From NCBI RefSeq assembly GCF_003576645.1, contig NC_044931.1:8169565-8233564 (forward strand): a stretch of DNA of 64,000 bases. Direction: 5' to 3'. The notes under the pieces are model-generated. The model was not told where the DNA came from, searched no databases, and saw only the letters and a program-made list of their open reading frames with translations. Shown here in pieces: positions 47,909 through 59,507 of the stretch. The stretch's first letter is position 1. The number at the start of each line of letters is the position of its first letter. The translations under genes and the position numbers were made by a program. The DNA is from Ipomoea triloba (Eukaryota; Streptophyta; Magnoliopsida; Solanales; Convolvulaceae).

Positions 47909-48913
47909 ATAGGATTATAACAATGTACTAATCCTAATGCATAACAATGTTTTGATGTTATAGGATTTCGAGTTTTAATTTTTTTATTGTTTTAATTTTA
48001 TTGTTTTATTTTTTTAATGTACAATATTTTGGGCGGGAAATAGGATTTCGTTTTGGAGGATTTTTTATATATATATATATAGATTATATTATTATATATA
48101 GATATAGATTATAGATTATAGATTGTAGTATAGGAATTGTAGAGGAATTGAGTAGACGAATTGTATTAGAATTGTAGTATAGGAATTGTAGAATAAATAG
48201 TAGACATCATTTTGTAGTATTGGATTTCGTGTTTTAATAGCAGATTTATTTTATACGAATTATATTGGAATTGTAGTATATGAATTGTATTGTTTTAATA
48301 TTATTCTATTGTTTATACGAATTGTATTGGAATTGTATTGTTTTAATATTATTCGATTGTTTTAAATATGATTATTATTTTAATTGTTTTAATGTACAAT
48401 ATTTTGGGCGGGAAGGAAGATTTCGTTTTGGAGGATTTTATTATATATATATAAAGATAAAGATTATTGTTATTATTATTATAAAATAATAAACACACCA
48501 CGAATTTAAAAGTAAATCCCATTGATTTCAAAGTATAAAATAGTCAATATACCCATTGTTTCCAACCAGCTGATACAAAAAGCTACATTCATTAGCTTTT
48601 CAATTTTCAGCTTATTGCCCAATAAGCCAATGCCAATAAGCCATTTACCAAACACTTCAAAATAGCTTATTAGTTGATCAAAAAACTAAATTTGGTCAAA
48701 TAAGCTAAAATTTGGCTTATAAGCCAATAACCAACACCCGCTTAATTAGGTTCGATTTTTAACTAAATTGAATCGTTTAGTGTACACAAAATATAAATGT
48801 TTGGTTTTGAACAATAAACCAAAATTGAACTGGTCTGGTCTGGTTTGGTTTGGGTTATTTGAACCGAAATGTTCATCCACAACATGCATCATGATTCACT
48901 ATATATATAAGTA

Positions 48914-48938
48914 CTAGTTATCACACGCGCGTTGCGCG
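48914..48938 (-). mobile_element. Helitron-like 3' terminus
   Basis: On the minus strand: GCGCAACGCGCGTGTGATAA followed by CTAG and then T. A CGCGC/GCGCG stem with a 3-base loop sits about 9 bases before a CTRR end next to a T, as expected for Helitron 3' ends. The element would extend to higher coordinates; I could not fix its 5' end and saw no Rep/helicase coding sequence. Confidence 0.5.
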
Positions 48939-49424
48939 ATTAAACCAATGCCCAATGCGTATTTTTAAATTAGTGTTCCTTAATTGGTTAAAGTAGTCAT
49001 ATAATAATGAGAGAGAGAAAAAATGCTAAATTAATAAAAGTCAAAGAAACAGCCTCGATGCTTATATATTTTAATAAAACATAACGAAATTGTAAATAGC
49101 TAAATTACAACTAAAGTAAGTAGAAACAAATAAACCACTTACATGGGATCAAATGACGCGTCATCATTGTCACTTGTTTGGACACCGGTCCGACCATTTA
49201 AAATCCATGTGTAATTGTATTTGTGATCAAGTACTTTATAGTTCGTCCGACAGGTTTGACAATGACATTTGAGATGATGTACATTTGTTGGTTTGTAAAG
49301 TGATATTATACATTCCAATGTCATTATCAAACACTATTGATTGAAAAGTTCTTTGCATTTAGATATAACATTTACAATGATGTTGGTGGTGAATGAGAGC
49401 ATCTTCATAATAATAATAATACTA

Positions 49425-49440
49425 ATAATGATAATAAATA

Positions 49441-49483
<43 letters not shown>
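49425..49483. repeat. (AAT)n microsatellite
   Basis: AATAATAAT tract of about 55 bp; shared with copy 2 at about 56640-56706, with different length. Confidence 0.95.
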
Positions 49484-50795
49484 GGGAAATTTTTTACTAT
49501 TTACTTACATTTCATCCTCAAGACGATGAGCATATACTTTTTCTCAAGCGTTCCAATACGTTTTTTGGTTCGTTTTTCTTAATGAATGAACTGTACAACT
49601 TCAGCCCACAGTTTGTGTGTCAATATCAATTAACTTTACTGCATTTGTCATGACTAATATTCTTGTGCCATGGGAAATCTGTTCATAAAGGATGTTATAA
49701 ATAATATAATGTGAACCACAACATAAATTAAAAAACCATAGATTAAGGAGTTAGGAGTAACTAAAATGTGTAGATTATAAAGGAATATAATGAGAACCAC
49801 AACATTACATACAATAATACAAGTATAGATAAACAGATTATACAATAGATATATTTACCTAACAATATTGAAGTTGTACTAATTAATGAGTATACCATCA
49901 TTGATTTTTTTTTTTTTAAACTGTAATCATTATGAGTACAAATACAAATAATAGAATTAGCATGGTAATATTTTGACAATCATACCTATAGAATGTCAAG
50001 TTGATGGTGTGTTGCAGAATATGTTAGGTTTAGTTTTTGGTGAATACCAGTGAGAAGGGGAGGGGTTTATATACTGTGTTTTGGGTAGAATAATGGTTTA
50101 GTTAGGAATCTATACAAAATTGTATTATAAAATCCTATTAAAGTTCAATATTCTAATTTTAAGTTAAAATCTATACAGAATTGTATTATAGAATATTGCC
50201 AATTTGTTTGAAAACCGCAATAAAGAACAAATTGACTAAAAAATTTAATGTTAAAACTTCCGTTATATTTAACGGAAAGAATTTTGGTAAAATTATAAAT
50301 GATTAGGATATATTAGAATTTAATTGGAAGTTACACAATAAGAAGAACACAAACTACAACATGTTATAACAAACTATTACACCAAAATTTTTTAGTACCA
50401 GTTAGTGTCTAACATTATTGGATCTTATTATAAGTGTAGATTCGGAGTTGAATATATCCTACAGTGCAATGACAAATTATTGTACCCATTTTTGCCCTTG
50501 AATGGAAGCTTCATTTAAAGGAATTTCCAGATGTTTGTTGTCAAGACTCAGCAGCCATGACGTAGAAAATGGGGGTCGTAACCCACAAAACAAGTTAAAG
50601 TATATAATTTCCAATTAATTTGGAAAATGAGTTTGGTGCTTGGAGTTCCAAGGGCGAGTTGAGTATCTATAGCTATTTACCCCAGATAAAGACTTTTGTG
50701 GCAGATTGTAACTCTCATCAGTGCTCCAATCTGTGCTCCCAATTGTCACACTCATGAATACACCATTCAATATCAGCGTGACTTTCACTTCACAA

Positions 50796-50897
50796 AGTCT
50801 AGTAGTGAGGGGATGGAGATGAAGATCATGGTTTACAAATAGAGGATAGAAACTCTAAAATTTTAGACTTTGGAATAGTAAATTGTAAATAAGAAAT
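50796..50897 (+). pseudogene. Kinase C-terminal tail fragment (copy 1)
   Basis: AAAGTCTAGTAGTGAGGGGA, GATGAAGATCATGGTTTACA, AATAGAGGATAGAAACTC, TAAAATTTTAGACTTT and TAGTAAATTGTAAATAAG match the tail and early 3' UTR of the kinase pseudogene at 26570-26680. One base is lost at GGATGGAGATG relative to copy 2. No kinase domain precedes it, so only the gene end was moved here. Confidence 0.75.
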
Positions 50898-52186
50898 TTT
50901 TTGTTAAAAAAAATTCTCTCAAAAGGTTGAATCTCCAACTCCAAGGGTTCTCTGGACGGGGCTCCACGCTCCTGCTCGACAGAACATGTGAGAAGATGTA
51001 AATCATGTTAATTTAGTGGCTCAACAAATACGGCGAAATGGGGTTTGTTCACTTTGGGCAATAATAGACTGTAAATAAGTAATAAGTTTTTATAAAAAAA
51101 AATTGTTTTGATCTTCTGTTGACTTTAAATAGTACAAATTTGATAATCAATAACAATAACAATGACTCAATACATTATTAGATGAAATAAAATGTTAAAA
51201 AATCTATGTAATATTTACGTGTACGTGTTTTACGTTGTTATAGTCTTCTTTAATTTTTTTTTTGGTTTTGTGTGGCACGGTAACGGGAAATGTGTGCCTG
51301 TCTCCTTTGTCTTGTGTGCACTTGTCATATTCCAGGTATGTGACATGTATTTTTCGGTTGGTGCACTGTTATGTTTGTCTGTGTGCACGAGTTCAGAGTG
51401 GTGTGTGCCCACTTTTGTTTGCCTGTGTTCACGGGTTATAGTGTGTTGTGTCACTTGGCTTACATTTAGTTTGTTTAATGATTGTAACACCCCAATTTTC
51501 ACCTCTTGGATTTATTACAAAATCCCTAATAGTACAATACATTGCGGAAGCATCAAACCAGCAGAAAACTGGGTGTTACCGCCACGCTTAGGTATCTCTC
51601 CTATACCCAAACTCTAAGGCTAAACTTACAACCTCAAATAACCATATCAACATCCAAAAGTGTACATATGGAACTAATCCTTCCAGGGTGTCTATTCTAG
51701 GATAGAGTAGTCTTCAACCTCGACTCCCATCCTATTCAGAGCTCATCGAGCCACAGAGGCCCACGCTAGACTGCATCTAATAAAGGACAAAGCCACAGAG
51801 GCCCACGCTAGACTGCATCTAATAAAGGACAAAATGAAGTGTAGTTAGCGCGACGGCTAAGTAAGGAAATCTATTGTCACTCAAAAGTAAACAAAGGTTT
51901 CGAAAGACATAATACTCAGAAAACTGTAGCTTTTTCCGTAAGTTGAAAATCTACCTATAACCAGATTATCAATAAAAGAAAGTATAGCAGAGTATACGAG
52001 TTAAATCATGTAAAGTTTTCTCAGTTAAATACCATGGCATAACTGCCGCTCAAATCATTTTCATGTCCTTTCGGACAAGTTTGCAAAACTTTCATTTCCG
52101 AGAATTTCCACTCAATCCAAAGTGAGAATCACAACACACACATCATTGTTCGGGACACACGACCTTTTAATGCTCACTAATTCTCT

Positions 52187-52845
52187 CAGCGAATAGACTT
52201 CGCTCTGCAGTATGAATTAATCATACAAAGACATCTCACCATTCACTCAGCGAATAGACTTCGCTCTGCAGTATGAATTAATCATACAAAGACATCTGAC
52301 CATTCACTCAGCGAATAGACTTCGCTCTACAGTATGAATAAATCATACAAGACATCTCACCATTCACTCAGCGAATAGACTTCGCTCTGCAGTATGAATT
52401 AATCATACAAGACACCTCACCATTCACTCAGCGAATAGACTTCGCTCTGCAGTATGAATTAATCATACAAGACATCTCACCATTCACTCAGCGAATAGAC
52501 TTCGCTCTGCAGTATGAATTAATCATACAAGACACCTCACCATTCACTCAGCGAATAGACTTCGTTCTGCAGTATGAATTAATCATACAAGACACCTCAC
52601 CATTCACTCAGCGAATAGATTTCGCTCTGCAGTATGAATTAATCATACAAGACATCTCACCATTCACTCAGCGAATAGACTTCGCTCTGCAGTATGAATT
52701 AATCATACAAGACATCTCACCATTCACTCAGCGAATAGACTTCGCTCTGCAGTATGAATTAATCATACAAGACATCTCACCATTCACTCAGCGAATAGAC
52801 TTCGCTCTGCAGTATGAATTAATCATACAAGACATCTCACATTAG
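52187..52845. repeat. 60-bp subrepeats in LTR D (eleven copies)
   Basis: CAGCGAATAGACTTCGCTCT, GCAGTATGAATTAATCATAC, AAGACATCTCACCATTCACT repeated at 60-61 bp from 52187 to 52789. Four further copies at 53242-53454 follow the single N and probably belong to the same array. Confidence 0.93.
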
Positions 52846-53454
52846 CATATTCACATGACGACTCAAAACAATTATACTTATCCAAATATGTTTCCAAAAT
52901 ACACACATTTGTCAATGGCTTTTCACCACGAAATTTTCAAGTGACAAGAGTCACACTTGTTTCTTAAAAACACAATTCTTCTTCCAAATTGATTGTGACA
53001 TTCCAAAATTTCGTTACTATTTTTATTACAACATATTTTTGTCAAAATTGTTCCTAACCATTCTTTTTTAGAAAATTCCAGCTTGGCGCAGTCCGAAAGA
53101 TTGAGCCGGTAAAAATAGTTCCCGAACTCTTTTTCACTTGAAATTTTTATGGTAGAACCCCAACTTATAGTACTTGATTTCCATAAAAAGTTTTGGTTAT
53201 TTTGATCCACGAATAAACACAGAAAATTCCATTTTTGCCCNTCGCTCTGCAGTATGAATTAATCATACAAGACATCTCACCATTCACTCAGCGAATAGAC
53301 TTCGCTCTGCAGTATGAATTAATCATACAAGACATCTCACCATTCACTCAGCGAATAGACTTCGCTTTGCAGTATGAATTAATCATACAAGACACCTCAC
53401 CATTCACTCAGTGAATAGACTTCGCTCTGCAGTATGAATTAATCATACAAGACA

Positions 53455-53813
53455 NNNNNNNNNNNNNNNNNNNNNNNNNNNNNNNNNNNNNNNNNNNNNN
53501 NNNNNNNNNNNNNNNNNNNNNNNNNNNNNNNNNNNNNNNNNNNNNNNNNNNNNNNNNNNNNNNNNNNNNNNNNNNNNNNNNNNNNNNNNNNNNNNNNNNN
53601 NNNNNNNNNNNNNNNNNNNNNNNNNNNNNNNNNNNNNNNNNNNNNNNNNNNNNNNNNNNNNNNNNNNNNNNNNNNNNNNNNNNNNNNNNNNNNNNNNNNN
53701 NNNNNNNNNNNNNNNNNNNNNNNNNNNNNNNNNNNNNNNNNNNNNNNNNNNNNNNNNNNNNNNNNNNNNNNNNNNNNNNNNNNNNNNNNNNNNNNNNNNN
53801 NNNNNNNNNNNNN
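53455..53813. other. Assembly gap (359 N) in LTR D
   Basis: Run of N. The sequence after it repeats the block before the single N at 53241 (ATTTTGATCCACGAATAAAC). Confidence 1.
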
Positions 53814-54231
53814 ATTTTGATCCACGAATAAACACAGAAAATTCCATTTTTGCCCTTGGCAGTGTGCTGTCCAGAATTTCTCTCTCTGGACCAGTTTTGG
53901 AAAAAAAATTCGAAAACCATACTTATACTACTCCGATCATTATGAAATTTTTTATGCGGGTTCTACACTTATTGAACTACATATCTGAGAAAAATGGAGT
54001 CAAAATACCTTACCAAATTTTCCCAATAAATCTCGGAAGTTACTGCCAGAATCTATCCTGATTTCCTTTCACTATTTTCACAAGTATAAGCCTATATGGG
54101 CATAAATACAACATATACATGCATAAATTAGCTATGAACATGTATACAAAAATTACCAAAAATCCAAAGTGTGGTTTCTTGAGTCAACTAGTAGATCCAC
54201 AAACTTAACACATAATTTTCGCATAAAATTC

Positions 54232-54299
54232 NNNNNNNNNNNNNNNNNNNNNNNNNNNNNNNNNNNNNNNNNNNNNNNNNNNNNNNNNNNNNNNNNNNN
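54232..54299. other. Assembly gap (68 N) in LTR D
   Basis: Run of N within otherwise collinear LTR sequence. Confidence 1.
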
Positions 54300-56136
54300 T
54301 CCTTCAAACTTTTCACCGAAGATCCTAAACAAAATCACCATAATAACCACATTTTCATGAACCTTTAGTTTAGACTTAAGCTCTAGGAAAGATTTAACCG
54401 AACAAAACCAAAGTCTTACCTATACTAGAGCACTTGAGTTGAAGAGCATGGTTATGGAGTTCTTGGATCCAAGAGGAAGATGACATTTTTTTCTCTTCTT
54501 TTTCCTTATCTTAATTTCGAAAATGGGTGTGGGAGAGAGTAGAAGACTTGGAGTGTAGACATGGTTTAGCTTATCCCATACTCTTCCTATTAATTAATTA
54601 TTTAATTACCATGTGGTAAATAGGGATGCCACTTGTCACAATCCTATGGTGCATCTTGTAGAGCAAGACTTCTTTGCCAGTTAGGGATTAAATCAGATAA
54701 AAGTTCGGAGGAATATAACTTAATTCGGGAAAATTCCAATACCAAAATTATTCTAAAAATAATCCCGTCAATAACCACTAAAATTGGGAAATTTTCGGTA
54801 TCTCGCGAAATATAGGTACGAAGGTCCGTAACAAATTTACTCTTACAGTCCGTTTAAATTTCCACTTGAACTAAATAGAAAGTTCAGGCTTAATCGTATC
54901 ATACTTAATAATCCATTTTCTAGGAAAATTCGAACTGTATACACATCCTTAAAAATTTTACGGTTCGTGACCGGTACGTAGATCGCAGCTTTATTAATAA
55001 TTAGCCTCACTTATAAAAAAAAATCCTTCTGAAGTACCGAGAGATCATCTCATAAATATTATAGCCTAAAAATATTTTTCGAACCCTAACTTTGTCGGAA
55101 AAACCGAGGGGTTACAATAGGATTATAACAATGTACTAATCCTAATGCATAACAATGTTTTGATGTTATAGGATTTCGAGTTTTAATATTATTGTACTTT
55201 TAATATTATTTTATTGTTTTAATTTTTTTAATGTACAATATTTTGGGCGGGAAATAGGATTTCGTTTTGGAGGATTTTGTTTATATATATATATATAGAT
55301 TATTATTATTATAGATATAGATATAGATTATAGATTATAGATTGTAGTATAGGAATTGTAGAGGAATTGAGTAGACGAATTGTATTAGAATTGTAGTATA
55401 GGAATTGTAGAATAAATAGTAGACATCATTTTGTAGTATTGGATTTCGTGTTTTAATAGCAGATTTATTTTATACGAATTATATTGGAATTGTAGTATAT
55501 GAATTGTATTGTTTTAATATTATTCTATTGTTTATACGAATTGTATTGGAATTGTATTGTTTTAATATTATTCGATTGTTTTAATATGATTCTATTATTT
55601 TAATTGTTTTAATGTACAATATTTTGGGCGGGAAGGAAGATTTCGTTTTGGAGGATTTTATTTATATATATATAAAGATAAAGATTATTGTTATTATTAT
55701 TATAAAATAATAAACACACCACGAATTTAAAAGTAAATCCCATTGATTTCAAAGTATAAAATAGTCAATATACCCATTGTTTCCAACCAGCTGATACAAA
55801 AAGCTACATTCATTAGCTTTTCAATTTTCAGCTTATTGGCCCAATAAGCCAATGCCAATAAGCCATTTACCAAACACTTCAAAATAGCTTATTAGTTGAT
55901 CAAAAAACTAAATTTGGTCAAATAAGCTAAAATTTGGCTTATAAGCCAATAACCAAACACCCGCTTAATTAGGTTCGATTTTTAACTAAATTGAATCGTT
56001 TAGTGTACACAAAATATAAATGTTTGGTTTTGAACAATAAACCAAAATTGAACTGGTCTGGTCTGGTTTGGTTTGGGTTATTTGAACCGAAATGTTCATC
56101 CACAACATGCATCATGATTCACTATATATATAAGTA

Positions 56137-56161
56137 CTAGTTATCACACGCGCGTTGCGCG
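56137..56161 (-). mobile_element. Helitron-like 3' terminus (copy 2)
   Basis: Same sequence as 48914-48938: CTAG end, CGCGC stem, T flank. Confidence 0.5.
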
Positions 56162-56637
56162 ATTAAACCAATGCCCAATGCGTATTTTTAAATTAGTGTT
56201 CCTTAATTGGTTAAAGTAGTCATATAATAATGAGAGAGAGAAAAAAATGCTAAATTAATAAAAGTCAAAGAAACAGCCTCGATGCTTATATATTTTAATA
56301 AAACATAACGAAATTGTAAATAGCTAAATTACAACTAAAGTAAGTAGAAACAAATAAACCACTTACATGGGATCAAATGACGCGTCATCATTGTCACTTG
56401 TTTGGACACCGGTCCGACCATTTAAAATCCATGTGTAATTGTATTTGTGATCAAGTACTTTATAGTTCGTCCGTACAGGTTTGACAATGACATTTGAGAT
56501 GATGTACTATTTGTTGGTTTGTAAAGTGATATTATACATTCCAATGTCATTATCAAACACTATTGATTGAATTCAAGTTCTTTGCATTTAGATATAACAT
56601 TTACAATGATGTTGGTGGTGAATGAGAGCATCTTCAT

Positions 56638-56669
56638 AATAATAATAATACTAATAATGATAAAAATAA

Positions 56670-56708
<39 letters not shown>
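56638..56708. repeat. (AAT)n microsatellite (copy 2)
   Basis: AAT tract with one ATGATAAAAAT interruption; length differs from copy 1. Confidence 0.95.
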
Positions 56709-56709
<1 letters not shown>

Positions 56710-58021
56710 GGGATAAATTTTTTACTATTTACTTACATTTTCATCCTCCAAGACGATGAGCATATACTTTTTCTCAAGCGTTCCAATAACGTTTTTTGGT
56801 TCGTTTTTCTTAATGAAGTGAACTGTACAACTTCAGCCCACAGTTTGTGTGTCAATATCAATTAACTTTACTGCATTTGCCATGACTAATATTCTTGTGC
56901 CATGGGAAATCTGTTCATAAAGGATGTTATAAAATAATATAATGTGAACCACAACATAAATTAAAAAACCATAGATTAGGGAGTTAGGAGTAACTAAAAT
57001 GTGTAGATTATAAAGGAATATAATGAGAACCACAACATTACATACAATAATACAAGTATAGATAAACAGATTATACAATAGATATATTTACCTAACAATA
57101 TTGAAGTTGTACTAATTAATGAGTATACCATCATTGATTTTTTTTTAAACTGTAATCATTATGAGTACAAATACAAATAATAGAATTAGCATGGTAATAT
57201 TTTGACAATCATACCTATAGAATGTCAAGTTGATGGTGTGTTGCAGAATATGTTAGGTTTAGTTTTTGGTGAATACCAGTGAGAAGGGGAGGGGTTTATA
57301 TACTGTCGTTTTGGGTAGAATAATGGTTTAGTTAGGAATCTATACAAAATTGTGTTATAAAATCCTATTAATAGTTCAATATTCTAATTTTAAGTTAAAA
57401 ATCTATACAGAATTGTATTATAGAATATTGCCAATTTGTTTGAAAACCGCAAAAAGAAACAAATTGACTAAAGAATTTAATGTTAAACTTCCGTTATATT
57501 TAACGGAAAGAATTTGGTAAAATTATAAATGATTAGGATATATTAGAAATTTAATTGGAAGTTACACAATAAGAAGAACACAAACTACAACATGTTATAA
57601 CAAACTATTACACCAAAATTTTTTAGTACCAATTAGGGTCTAACATTATTGGATCTTATTATAAGTGTAGATTCGGAGTTGAATATATCCTACAGTGCAA
57701 TGACAAATTATTGTACCCATTTTTGCCCTTGAATGGAAGCTTCATTTAAAGGAATTTCCAGATGTTTGTTGTCAAGACTCAGCAGCCATGACGTAGAAAA
57801 TGGGGGTCGTAACCCACAAAACAAGTTAAAGTATATAATTTCCAATTAATTTGGAAAATGAGTTTGGTGCTTGGAGTTCCAAGGGCGAAGTTGAGTATCT
57901 ATAGCTATTTACCCAGATAAAGACTTTTGTGGCAGATTGTAACTCTCATCAGTGCTCCAATCTGTGCTCCCAATTGTCACACTCATGAATACACCATTCA
58001 ATATCAGCGTGACTTTCACTT

Positions 58022-58130
58022 CACAAAGTCTAGTAGCGAGGGGATGGAAGATGAAGATCATGGTTTACAAATAGAGGATAGAAACTCTAAAATTTTAGAC
58101 TTTAGGGAATAGTAAATTGTAAATAAGAAA
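58022..58130 (+). pseudogene. Kinase C-terminal tail fragment (copy 2)
   Basis: In frame it reads SSSEGMEDEDHGLQIEDRNS, then KILDFRE and stop, followed by AGTAAATTGTAAATAAG. This matches the tail of the kinase pseudogene (SSSEGILEDEDHCLEIQDRN). The sequence upstream is unrelated to a kinase domain. Confidence 0.8.
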
Positions 58131-58757
58131 TTTTTTGTTAAAAAAAATTCTCTCAAAAGGTTGAATCTCCAACTCCAAGGGTTCTCTGGACCGGGGCTCC
58201 CACGCTCCTGCCCGACAGAACATGTGAGAAGATGTAAATCATGTTAATTTAGTGGCTCAACAAATACGGCGAAATGGGGTTTGTTCACTTTGGGCAATAA
58301 TAGACTGTAAATAAGTAATAAGTTTTTTTATAAAAAAAAATTGTTTTGATCTTCTGTTGACTTTAAATAGTACAAATTTGATAATCAATAACAATAACAA
58401 TGACTCAATAACATTATTAGATGAAATAAAATGTTAAAAAATCTATGTAATATTTACGTGTACGTGGTTTTTACGTTGTTATAGTCTTCTTTAATTTTTT
58501 TTTTGGTTTTGTGTGTGCACGGTAACGGGATAATGTGTGCCTGTCTCCTTTGTCTTGTGTGCACTTGTCATATTCCAGGTATGTTGACATGTATTTTTCG
58601 GTTGTGTGCACTGTTATGTTTGTCTGTGTGCACGAGTTCAGAGTGGTGTGTGCACTGTTTTGTTTGCCTGTGTTCACGGGTTATAGTGTGTTGTGTCACT
58701 TGGCTTACATTTAGTTTGTTTTAATGATTGTGTTTGTTCATGTTGTTGGTTGGCAGC

Positions 58758-58962
58758 TAAGAAGGCACGGAATGCACATTTGGAGGGTTGTTCATCCGAA
58801 TCGCATAATGATGATGGGGATTTTGTTGACCCTCCGCAAAATTTCGTAGATTGGATGCAGCAAGAACCTTTGTGTGATGCTCCGAAGATTGATTTTACTC
58901 TAGAGGAGCGGGTGCGATTTTTAGGTGCTAGAATTAGGGTGCTTCCAACACTGTTGGTATAG
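58758..58962 (+). pseudogene. Possible exon of a FAR1/MULE-type gene
   Basis: After an acceptor-like TTGTTGGTTGGCAG the frame reads AKKARNAHLEGCSSESHNDD, then FVDPPQNFVDWMQQEP and FTLEERVRFLGARIRVLP. Protein-like composition, ending near CTGTTG|GTATAG, which could be a donor. I recognise no domain. It is linked to the FRS-like fragment downstream only by position and strand. Confidence 0.3.
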
Positions 58963-59039
58963 GCCTTGGAAGACCTTACCGCATAACAAAGGAAGGATAT
59001 TCATGTTAGTATGACTTCACTGCCTCGTCACATTCTGGT

Positions 59040-59110
59040 CATCTTACTGTCCGTTAATTTTTTGGTGTGGTTTTTTTTTTTTTTGTTTTTTTTTGTTTTT
59101 TTGTTGGGTT
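59040..59110. other. T-rich intron-like tract
   Basis: TTTTTTTTTTTTTTGTTTTT runs between the two possible exons, compatible with a plant intron; no other signal. Confidence 0.4.
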
Positions 59111-59179
59111 AGTTTTATAGGATTGTTTGGTAATTGTTGTCCTTTTCTTTACAATGTTGTGTTTTTGTTGTTTTCTATA

Positions 59180-59507
59180 GTTCTGTTACTCTTGCAGGAG
59201 ATAGCTTGGATCTTGTTATGGAGTTGGCAGTGTGCTGAACGAGCTGAAAGTGTCATTTTTTAATGCTGAATCTAGTGTTGGAATGTCCGTTAGTAAATCA
59301 AGTGTTATTCGGTCTTTTGGTGGTGTGCTATTATCTCCTGATATCGTTATACACCCCCCTTCCATTGCTAAGAGTAAAGGTTTTGGAAAGCGGATCAAAT
59401 CATCAAAAGAGGTAGTCGTAGAAAAAGCGTCTATGTTGAAACGGTTGTGTAGGTCTTCTAACCAATTTGCGCACCATGATAGTTGTAATTGTCCTTTGGC
59501 GGTATAG
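59180..59507 (+). pseudogene. FAR1-related (FRS) C-terminal fragment
   Basis: The frame ending at 59507 reads VLNELKVSFFNAESS, then IHPPSIAKSKGFGKRIKSSK and KRLCRSSNQFAHHDSCNCP. The order HPP-x-KGxGKRIKS followed by a Cys/His knuckle is typical of the C terminus of FHY3/FAR1-related proteins, which derive from MULE transposases. The second Cys of the usual CxxC is replaced (C-R-S-S), so the knuckle looks broken. A CTTGCAG acceptor lies at 59190-59196. No FAR1 DNA-binding or MULE transposase domain is present nearby, so it is a remnant. The exact 5' end is unknown. Confidence 0.5.

Larger units (their letters stand above)
47909..51482. repeat. 3.6-kb segment X, copy 1
   Basis: Begins with a 175-bp-array remnant, then TTGTAGTATAGGAATTGTAG stretches, a Helitron 3' end, an (AAT)n tract, AT-rich sequence, a kinase-tail fragment and a GTGTGCAC-type region. 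It stops at TTTAATGAT, where LTR D starts. The whole segment is repeated at 55117-58731. This copy has more single-base indels than copy 2. No intact gene recognised in it. Confidence 0.9.
51483..55116 (+). mobile_element. LTR D with expanded 60-bp subrepeats
   Basis: Starts TGTAACACCCCAATTTTCAC and ends CGAGGGGTTACA, same subfamily as LTR C. Left flank AATGAT and right flank ATAGG do not match, so it has no target duplication of its own. It is part of an LTR-X-LTR-X arrangement. A doubled stretch (AGCCACAGAGGCCCACGCTA at 51751 and 51791) and the single N at 53241 followed by a return to subrepeats show duplication in assembly. N gaps at 53455-53813 and 54232-54299. Confidence 0.8.
55117..58731. 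repeat. 3.6-kb segment X, copy 2
   Basis: Direct repeat of 47909-51482, with fewer homopolymer losses. It continues past the copy-1 break into TGTGTTTGTTCATGTTGTTG, so it is the more complete representation of the locus. Confidence 0.9.

Noticed and set aside
51192..51617. 141-codon cysteine-rich frame
   Set aside because: It crosses the junction of segment X and LTR D. The matching region in copy 2 (58440-58730) does not keep the frame, and the Cys richness comes from TGTGTGC repeats.
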